Origin: Caldifarciminota bacterium | GTDB lineage: Bacteria > Hydrothermota > Tepidihabitantia > SM23-42 | NCBI GenBank assembly: GCA_030671005.1 | Contig: DAOVAN010000111.1 | Span: 1 to 5,571 of the forward strand | Reading direction: 5' to 3' | Length of the DNA: 5,571 bases | Shown here: positions 1 through 4,967 of the stretch, in pieces | Layout: every line of letters begins with the position of its first letter | Position numbering within the stretch: the stretch's first letter is position 1 | The notes under the pieces: model-generated | The model's input: the letters and a program-made list of their open reading frames with translations, nothing else | The model's database searches: none | Told to the model about the DNA's origin: nothing | Program-made: the position numbers and the translations under genes

Positions 1-116
1 TATTTAACTGTGTTTTTTGGTCCCGTTACTTTCAATAAAAAATTGGTTTAGAGCAAAATCCTAGTCAAAATGTTCAATATGTTATGCCTGTCCCAAAAAC
101 CCAAAAACAAAACCAG

Positions 117-142
117 AACGTTATGTGGTTCGGCAACGTTAT
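117..142. repeat. Direct repeat AACGTTAT upstream of the tol promoter
   Basis: The 8-base word AACGTTAT occurs at 117-124 and again at 135-142, so the copies start 18 bases apart with 10 bases between. Each contains the palindrome AACGTT. The second copy ends three bases before the -35 hexamer, a position where an activator or repressor could contact polymerase. This is only positional evidence: the words are short, the region is AT-rich and no known operator is matched. Confidence 0.3.
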
Positions 143-145
143 TGC

Positions 146-173
146 TTGACAGAATATCAATTATAACTATAAT
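146..173 (+). promoter_or_regulatory. Consensus sigma70-type promoter of the pal-tol operon
   Basis: TTGACA lies at 146-151 and TATAAT at 168-173, separated by 16 bases. Both hexamers match the housekeeping consensus exactly. The expected transcription start is near 180, giving a leader of about 20 bases before the pal ATG at 202, with the ribosome binding site inside it. A second -10-like word, TATAAC, lies at 162-167 but is too close to the -35 (10 bases). The promoter is placed correctly to drive the whole six-gene cluster, since no other comparable promoter is seen between the genes. Confidence 0.8.
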
Positions 174-191
174 AATGACAAAATAACAAAC

Positions 192-198
192 AGGAGGT
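192..198 (+). promoter_or_regulatory. Strong ribosome binding site of pal
   Basis: AGGAGGT sits three bases before the ATG at 202 and fixes the pal start. It is the only strong Shine-Dalgarno sequence in front of any gene in this window. The downstream genes begin at or inside the stop codon of the previous gene and have weak or no such sequence, which suggests coupled translation. Confidence 0.85.
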
Positions 199-201
199 TA
201 C

Positions 202-675
202 ATGCGCTACGTTAAACTGGGTATACCAATCCTTATCATCTTTGTGTTGTTTACGGGTTGCCCAAAGAAACAAGTAGTACAACCGGTTGAGGAAGTGCCG
301 GTAGTAGAAGAAATCCCGGAAGAAGTAATGATTCCTGAGGAACCAGAACGACCACCCTTCGAGATGGAACGTGCTTTCTTCGATTTCGACAAATCTGATA
401 TTCGCGCTGACGCCGCCGGAGCCTTGAAAAAGAATGCTGAAATGCTCGAACTGTATCCAGAGGTTGATATTACGATCGAAGGACATTGTTGTGAAATCGG
501 CACTGCCGAATACAACCTTGCCCTGGGCGAAAGACGGGCAATGTCAACACACGACTACCTGGTCATGCTGGGGATCGACCCGGCGCGGTTTGCCACGGTT
601 AGCTACGGTGAAGAAAAGCCGCTTGACCCAACCGACCTGGAAAAGAATCGAAGATGTGAGTTCAGGAGAAGATAG
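202..675 (+). CDS. pal: Peptidoglycan-associated outer-membrane lipoprotein Pal
   Basis: This 157-residue protein is the outer-membrane end of the Tol-Pal machine, anchoring the outer membrane to peptidoglycan and binding TolB. Residues 1-20 form a lipoprotein signal ending in LFTGC, so Cys20 should be the lipidated residue. Residues 27-51 are a Pro/Glu-rich tether. Residues 55-157 form an OmpA-type peptidoglycan-binding domain with the Pal signature FDFDKSDIR (59-67), GTAEYNLALGERRA (100-113) and NRRCEF (149-154). The usual GHxDERGT motif reads GHCCEIGT (94-101). The Asp that contacts diaminopimelate is therefore Cys97 and the following Arg is Ile99, while the partner Arg112 is kept. The stretch before NRR is about four residues shorter than in typical Pal. 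It is the first gene of the cluster, with its own promoter and strong ribosome binding site. Family assignment is firm; peptidoglycan affinity is uncertain because of the Asp change. Confidence 0.93.
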   Translation: MRYVKLGIPILIIFVLFTGCPKKQVVQPVEEVPVVEEIPEEVMIPEEPERPPFEMERAFFDFDKSDIRADAAGALKKNAEMLELYPEVDITIEGHCCEIGTAEYNLALGERRAMSTHDYLVMLGIDPARFATVSYGEEKPLDPTDLEKNRRCEFRRR

Positions 676-701
676 CGAACTCATCCTACCTTATCTAAAG
701 A

Positions 702-1415
702 ATGCGTGCACAAAAATCGCTAAGGGCCTTAGCCCTCTTGAATATATTCATCCTGTCGGGTCTATTGACCACGGGCTGCTTGAGCACACAAAGATATAGG
801 AACTACAACTGGCAACTAGATAGTCTGCGTTACTACACAATAAAAATAGATAGCCTGCTCGCGGTGCAAAGTAATGAAATCGAACAGTTACGCATAGACC
901 TTTATACCAAAACAAATGAACTCAGTCGGAAGTTCGACATGCTCAATTCCCGGCTGGGTGAATCAGAGACGCAGATAACTCAGCTCTACAGAAAACTCGG
1001 TCCTTCACAGGAAGCGGTGGCGGATTCTGAAGCCATGTCACAGATCAGCCCCGAATCCCGCCTGCTCTATGAATCAGCCTATAAGAACTACGTGAGGGGC
1101 AATTACCGTGAGGCCATTGAGGGATTCCAGGTCTATCAGAAAGCGGCCGAGGACGGGCCACTCGTCGACAATGCCCTTTACTGGACCGGTGAATCATATA
1201 CGGCACTGGGTCAGTTACAGAAAGCAGTAAATACCTTCCAGGAGCTCATCAACAAGTATCCGAAAAGCGCAAGAATACCGACTGCGCTCTATAAGATGGG
1301 TATCATATATGAAGAGGGCGGTGATCGGCGAACGGCGCGCTTCTATTACAATCAAGTTGTCAAGGACTATCCCAATTCACCAGAAGCGGCTCTCGCCAGG
1401 AATAAATTACAGTAA
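702..1415 (+). CDS. cpoB: Tol-Pal-associated coiled-coil/TPR protein CpoB (YbgF), lipoprotein form
   Basis: This 237-residue protein matches CpoB/YbgF, which in E. coli coordinates septal wall synthesis (PBP1B-LpoB) with Tol-driven outer-membrane constriction. Residues 1-26 look like a lipoprotein signal ending in LTTGC, with Cys26 as the probable lipidation site. E. coli CpoB is a soluble periplasmic protein, so this is a difference. Residues of about 36-98 are charged and heptad-like, consistent with the trimeric coiled coil. Residues of about 122-237 form three tetratricopeptide-like repeats with family marks: YKNYVRGNYREAIEGF, NALYWTGESYTALGQ, INKYPKSARIPTALYKMG and VKDYPNSPEAALARNKL. The start at 702 is 26 bases after the pal stop with only a weak AAAG-type ribosome site. 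It is chosen because it gives an intact signal sequence. It sits between pal and tolQ, whereas in E. coli cpoB is the last gene. Confidence 0.88.
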   Translation: MRAQKSLRALALLNIFILSGLLTTGCLSTQRYRNYNWQLDSLRYYTIKIDSLLAVQSNEIEQLRIDLYTKTNELSRKFDMLNSRLGESETQITQLYRKLGPSQEAVADSEAMSQISPESRLLYESAYKNYVRGNYREAIEGFQVYQKAAEDGPLVDNALYWTGESYTALGQLQKAVNTFQELINKYPKSARIPTALYKMGIIYEEGGDRRTARFYYNQVVKDYPNSPEAALARNKLQ

Positions 1416-1417
1416 CG

Positions 1418-2119
1418 ATGAACATATTCAGAATCTTCTTAGAATCGAGTACCGCAGCCCAGATCATAATGATGATTCTGGTCATATTCTCGATCTGGTC
1501 CTGGGCGATATTCTTCAAAAAAATGCTCGACTTCGCAAGGGTGAAGCGACGGACCAAGAAATTCCTGGCGAGCTATCGTTTTCGCAAAGAAATGAAGGAC
1601 TGGGATAGCCTGGGGTTCCAACTCAGTGACAACCCGTACGGCAGAGTCCTGGCCAGCGGCATGGAGGAATTCAAGAAACTGAAAGTGCGGGTCAGCGCAC
1701 AGCTGATGCATGAACAAGGGTCGCAAAAAGAACGCGGTTTCATCAATGAGCTCGCGGACAACATCCGCCTGGCAATGGAAAGGACCAAGATAGGCGAGAT
1801 CGCGCAGCTCGAAGTGGCCTTACCTACCTTGAGTATATTCGTCAGCGTCAGCCCGTTCCTTGGACTGCTGGGCACGGTATGGGGTATCATGGAAGCCTTT
1901 CTGGAAATACGCGCACGCGGCTCGGCACACATCACGGTCGTGGCACCCGGCATCTCTGATGCCTTGATCACGACTGTATACGGACTCCTCGTCGCAATCC
2001 CCGCCCTCATATTCTACAACATATTCAGGAGCCGTGTTAATAACTACAGTGGAGAACTCGACACATTCATCAGCGAGATCTACGCTTACCTGCGTAAAGA
2101 ACTGATAACTCTATCTTAA
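1418..2119 (+). CDS. tolQ: Proton-channel subunit TolQ of the Tol-Pal motor
   Basis: TolQ is the inner-membrane pentameric stator-type subunit (MotA/TolQ/ExbB family) that, with TolR, couples proton flow to TolA movement. The protein has 233 residues, close to the 230 of E. coli TolQ. One membrane segment lies at about 13-36, a cytoplasmic stretch of roughly 100 residues follows, and segments two and three lie at about 136-158 and 174-202. The signature PFLGLLGTVWGIMEAF (146-161) and the motif VAPGISDALITTVYGL (175-190) are both present. The two channel-lining threonines correspond to Thr153 and Thr186. The start lies two bases after the cpoB stop, with a weak AGGAA 15 bases upstream. TolQ rather than ExbB is called because of the TVWGIM and APGIxxALIxT motifs and the pal/tolB neighbours. 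Confidence 0.95.
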   Translation: MNIFRIFLESSTAAQIIMMILVIFSIWSWAIFFKKMLDFARVKRRTKKFLASYRFRKEMKDWDSLGFQLSDNPYGRVLASGMEEFKKLKVRVSAQLMHEQGSQKERGFINELADNIRLAMERTKIGEIAQLEVALPTLSIFVSVSPFLGLLGTVWGIMEAFLEIRARGSAHITVVAPGISDALITTVYGLLVAIPALIFYNIFRSRVNNYSGELDTFISEIYAYLRKELITLS

Positions 2120-2514
2120 TGAACACCAAAGGGTTAATCGGCGAGATCAACATGACATCTCTGGCCGACGTAAGCATCACGCTTCTCATCATATTCATCA
2201 TAACCGCACCGATGATGACGCCCGGGATCGACGTCAACTTACCGCGCACCGATGCCTCATTGCCACATGATGAGCAAGGCATCACTGTCTCCGTGAACAA
2301 CGAACTGGAGATATTCATCGGGGGTGATAAAATTGAAGCCGTGGAATTTGAAGCAAGAATCGCACAAATCCTTAAAACAAAGCCGCCCGGGATAATCGTC
2401 TACTTGCGCGCCGATAAAGAGGTCGACTACGGCTTTGTCGTAGAGGTCGTGGGCAGAATGCGCAAAGCCGGGGTCAAAGAGCTCGGACTGGTTGCCGAAA
2501 TACCGTCCGAATGA
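2119..2514 (+). CDS. tolR: Tol-Pal motor subunit TolR (ExbD/TolR family)
   Basis: This 131-residue protein pairs with TolQ to form the proton path that powers TolA. About ten cytoplasmic residues precede a single membrane helix at about 15-33, followed by a periplasmic domain. The family motif reads INMTSLADVSITLLIIF from residue 10. Asp17 is the essential protonatable Asp (E. coli Asp23). The Pro normally three residues before that Asp is Ser14 here. APMMTPGIDVNLP (30-42) continues the family pattern. The C-terminal part, with YLRADKEVDYG (95-105) and AGVKELGLVAE (117-127), matches the ExbD/TolR periplasmic fold. The ATG shares its A with the tolQ stop (TAATG), and no clear ribosome binding site is visible, so translation is probably coupled to tolQ. 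Confidence 0.94.
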   Translation: MNTKGLIGEINMTSLADVSITLLIIFIITAPMMTPGIDVNLPRTDASLPHDEQGITVSVNNELEIFIGGDKIEAVEFEARIAQILKTKPPGIIVYLRADKEVDYGFVVEVVGRMRKAGVKELGLVAEIPSE

Positions 2515-3128
2515 GCCGTTTTCACATTTTCTCAATTCTGCTTCACATCTTAATATTCGCGGCAATATTCATATCCGGGCGTACTCATTTCAAGCCCATA
2601 CCCAAAATGGAAGTATACAAGGTGAGTCTTGCGCCGCTGCCTCAACCAAAAATCATTCAACCTGAAGAACCCCAAGAAGAAATCAAGGATGTCATAGAAG
2701 AAAAGAAAGAAGAGAAAGCCCCGCCCAAAAAGACAGAAGAAAAAACTCGTCCGCCCACGAAAGCGGTCGAGAAAAAGACAAAAGAGGTCGTTAAGAAGGG
2801 TCTGCCCGACATAAAGCCCAAAATCTATACCGGGAGTGGGCGGGGATTCACCTATTCATACTACTTGAACATTCTTTTGAACAAGATAAGCAGAAATTGG
2901 CATAACCCGTTCAAGGGTAAAGATATTATTTTGATGAGCATCATTTACTTTGAAGTCGACAAGAACGGTCACATCTACAGTGTCCGGCTCGAAGAAGATT
3001 CGGGTAATGAGCTGTACAATGAAACAGCGATGCGGGCAGTAATAATCACCAAAAACTTACCGCGTTTACCCGAGGAATTCTCGGATGACTATCTGAAGGT
3101 TCACCTGGAATTTCTCACCGCCCAATGA
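2511..3128 (+). CDS. tolA: Short TolA/TonB-family energy transducer
   Basis: This 205-residue protein occupies the TolA position between tolR and tolB and should connect the TolQR motor to TolB and Pal. A single membrane helix lies at about 5-22 and carries Ser8 and His12, the Ser-x3-His pair with which TonB and TolA engage their motors. Residues 41-105 are a Pro/Glu/Lys-rich spacer with runs such as EEKKEEKAPPKKTEEK. Residues of about 114-204 form a TonB/TolA-type C-terminal domain. It starts with YYLNILLNKISRNWHNPF, then a strand with FEVDKNGHIYSVRLEEDSG, and ends with LPRLPEEFSDDYLKVHLEF. It is about half the length of E. coli TolA (421 residues) and lacks the long Ala-rich helix. The start overlaps the tolR stop by four bases (ATGA). 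Context favours TolA over a siderophore-type TonB. Confidence 0.87.
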   Translation: MSRFHIFSILLHILIFAAIFISGRTHFKPIPKMEVYKVSLAPLPQPKIIQPEEPQEEIKDVIEEKKEEKAPPKKTEEKTRPPTKAVEKKTKEVVKKGLPDIKPKIYTGSGRGFTYSYYLNILLNKISRNWHNPFKGKDIILMSIIYFEVDKNGHIYSVRLEEDSGNELYNETAMRAVIITKNLPRLPEEFSDDYLKVHLEFLTAQ

Positions 3129-4354
3129 AAAAACTCCTCGTATCATTCCTAATCTTCATGAGTTTAATCTCTGCTCAGGATGTCTATCTACGGCTCACTG
3201 ACTATGGCGGCGGTAAGATCAATCTCGTGGTCGAAACATTCGCCGCGCAGGGACCGTCTCTCGATCTGCTTAACCGGCAAATATCGGTCATCGAAAATGT
3301 ACTCAAAAAAGATTTGGAGTATTCACTCTACTTCGATATCTTCACCGATACCCTATCGATTGCACCCGGCAATACACAGGGCGTAATACTCAAAGGCATT
3401 GCCGAGGGGACAACTTTATCGGTACGGCTGGAGGATTTTGAAACGCGCGAGAAAATATCGGAAAGGAATTACACAATCGACACCGGGCTCAGGAGTACGG
3501 CTCACACTATTGCTGATGATGTCGTGAATATCTTGACCGGCGAGACCGGTATCGCTTCCACGAAGATCGTCTTCTCCTATAAGACCAAGAAAGGTAAAGA
3601 AATCGGCCTGGTCGATTATGATGGCTTCACTTTCACGCGTATAACCAACAACGGCAATTTCAACCTTTTCCCATCATACGCTCCAGACGGTAACCGGATA
3701 CTGTTCTCAACCTATTCAGAAGACCGCCTGAATATTTACCTCTACGATATTTCAGAGACGAAAGTCGAGATAGTGTCTTCCTTCCGGGGTCTGAATTTTG
3801 CACCCTGCTGGGCCCCAGACGGCTCTAAGATTTGCATGACCCTGTCAAAGGATGGCAATGCCGAACTGTATCTGCTCGATCTGACGACCCAGAAACTGCA
3901 TCGCCTCACAAACAACTCAGCGATCGATACTTCACCAGCCTTCTCGCCGAACAGCCGTGAAATTGCCTTCGTGTCAGACCGGTCAGGCAATCCCCAAATC
4001 TATGTGATGGATACGCATGGCGGTAATGTGCGGCGCTTGACTTTCCATGGTAACTACAATACATCGCCTGCTTGGTCGCCACGCGGTGATATCATCACCT
4101 ATGTTTCGAGGGAAAAGGATAACTCACAACAAATCTACGTAACCGACCCGACCGACTTCAGCCCGGTCCGGCTCACTTATCTGCGCAATAGTGAAGAGCC
4201 AGCCTGGTCTCCAGATGGACTGCACATCGTTTTTTCATCCAACCGTACCGGGCGCTATGAACTCTACACAATGAACTGGGACGGTTCAAGACTACGCAAG
4301 CTGACCAATGGCATCATTGCAAACGGACCGGACTGGTCACCGGTCACAGAGTAG
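3125..4354 (+). CDS. tolB: Periplasmic beta-propeller protein TolB
   Basis: TolB is the soluble periplasmic partner that binds Pal and TolA and controls when Pal is free to hold peptidoglycan. The 409-residue length is in the normal range (430 in E. coli). Residues 1-17 are a signal peptide with likely cleavage after SLISA, so the mature protein starts near Gln18. Residues of about 20-145 form the N-terminal alpha/beta domain, including VIENVLKKDLEYSLYFDIF. Residues of about 146-409 are a six-bladed propeller marked by WSPDG-type repeats near 183, 227, 271, 315, 359 and 403. The protein ends at DWSPVTE, as TolB proteins usually do, so the ring is complete. The start overlaps the tolA stop (ATGA) without a clear ribosome site. 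It is the last gene of the operon, and no convincing terminator follows. Confidence 0.95.
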   Translation: MKKLLVSFLIFMSLISAQDVYLRLTDYGGGKINLVVETFAAQGPSLDLLNRQISVIENVLKKDLEYSLYFDIFTDTLSIAPGNTQGVILKGIAEGTTLSVRLEDFETREKISERNYTIDTGLRSTAHTIADDVVNILTGETGIASTKIVFSYKTKKGKEIGLVDYDGFTFTRITNNGNFNLFPSYAPDGNRILFSTYSEDRLNIYLYDISETKVEIVSSFRGLNFAPCWAPDGSKICMTLSKDGNAELYLLDLTTQKLHRLTNNSAIDTSPAFSPNSREIAFVSDRSGNPQIYVMDTHGGNVRRLTFHGNYNTSPAWSPRGDIITYVSREKDNSQQIYVTDPTDFSPVRLTYLRNSEEPAWSPDGLHIVFSSNRTGRYELYTMNWDGSRLRKLTNGIIANGPDWSPVTE

Positions 4355-4359
4355 CACTT

Positions 4360-4560
4360 CTAATATCCTACATTCATCGTATCGTATTCTGCAACATTCT
4401 GAATAACCTGGTTTCCATCTGTGGTTATTACACCAAACAAGCAACTGCCGATTGATATTTCGCTCCAATAAAATACAACAAGATAATCCCCAGTATCCAT
4501 TACCGTGTCAGTGATCAGATCGACCGAATAAGAATCCAGGCCGCTGCTCATCCGTTTCAT
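4360..4560 (-). pseudogene. Possible C-terminal remnant of a secreted-protein gene
   Basis: A 66-codon minus-strand frame ends five bases from the convergent tolB stop. Its last 45 residues alternate hydrophobic and polar positions like beta strands and look like real protein (GDYLVVFYWSEISIGS, then CLFGVITTDGNQ), with ordinary codons. The first ATG (4558-4560) is preceded by a stop two codons upstream and has no ribosome binding site. The neighbouring minus frame contains VNSMRVVRAAVIHETDE just upstream, so a single frameshift could join the two. I read this as the tail of a broken gene, possibly from a beta-rich secreted or surface protein. It could equally be a chance open frame in 274 bases without any other gene. 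I do not recognise the family. Confidence 0.3.
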
Positions 4561-4628
4561 GAATCACGGCCGCCCGTACTACGCGCATGCTATTGACTTC
4601 AGGGGTTTTATATATAACCTTGGGCATC

Positions 4629-4967
4629 ATGATAAAAAGGCATCTCACCGAGGTGGAAGAGGAGGCTTCAAGTCTTGAGGGTGCAAAGGGCTGCACAGTA
4701 CAATGGCTCATCAGTAAAGAGCAAGGTGCAAAGAGGTTTGCTATGAGGCTGTTCACACTTCAGCCTGATGGTATCATCCCTTTGCATGTCCATGAAGATA
4801 CCGAACACGAGATTTTCATTATTGAAGGGCAGGGGCTCTTTGATGACGGCGAGGAGAAAATTCCGGTCAAAGAGGGCGATACTCTTTTCGTACCAGCAGC
4901 TGAAAAACACAGCATCTCCAATCAAACGCAAAATCCGTTGAAATTCATCTGTGTCATCCCCCTCTGA
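4629..4967 (+). CDS. Small single-domain cupin, probable metal-binding protein
   Basis: This is a 112-residue cytoplasmic protein (no signal peptide) of the small cupin family, a double-stranded beta-helix. Motif 1 is PLHVHEDTEHEIFIIEGQG (51-69), giving His53, His55 and Glu59 or Glu61 as probable metal ligands. Motif 2 is GDTLFVPAAEKHSISN (83-98), with His94 as the remaining ligand. The N-terminal lead (HLTEVEEE, then GAKGCTVQWLI and RFAMRLFTLQPDG) resembles stand-alone cupins that usually start at an equivalent Met. The start at 4629 is therefore preferred over the upstream in-frame ATG at 4587, which would add 14 hydrophobic residues. No clear ribosome site precedes either start. The substrate cannot be read from the sequence: members include small oxygenases, isomerases and sensory proteins. 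Its stop codon overlaps the transporter gene, suggesting a two-gene unit. Confidence 0.85.
   Translation: MIKRHLTEVEEEASSLEGAKGCTVQWLISKEQGAKRFAMRLFTLQPDGIIPLHVHEDTEHEIFIIEGQGLFDDGEEKIPVKEGDTLFVPAAEKHSISNQTQNPLKFICVIPL

Noticed and set aside
12..18. T-run that could be the tail of an upstream terminator
   Set aside because: No GC-rich stem is visible before it inside the window.
1..51. Open frame from the window edge to a TAG at 49-51, possible tail of an upstream gene
   Set aside because: Only 16 codons, and another frame is open for a similar length; nothing distinguishes it from chance.
92..107. Tandem CCCAAAAA copies
   Set aside because: Two short A-rich units in an AT-rich region; too little to call a repeat element or binding site.
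434..799. Alternative + strand frame across the pal/cpoB junction
   Set aside because: It overlaps two well-supported genes in another frame, and its product resembles no family.
1573..2010. Long minus-strand frame opposite tolQ
   Set aside because: Shadow of tolQ; its composition is that of an antisense reading, and no independent start signals are seen.
4402..4429. Inverted repeat AATAACC/GGTTATT with a 14-base loop, possible tolB terminator
   Set aside because: The stem is AT-rich and the loop is long, no T-run follows on either strand, and it lies inside the minus-strand frame.
4593..4618. TTGACT and TATAAC as a promoter for the cupin
   Set aside because: The spacing is 14 bases, short for a sigma70 promoter, and there is no supporting ribosome site; it remains possible but unsupported.
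4587..4628. Upstream in-frame start of the cupin adding 14 hydrophobic residues
   Set aside because: The extension does not resemble a cupin N-terminus, is too short for a credible signal peptide, and lacks a ribosome binding site; the Met at 4629 fits the family start.
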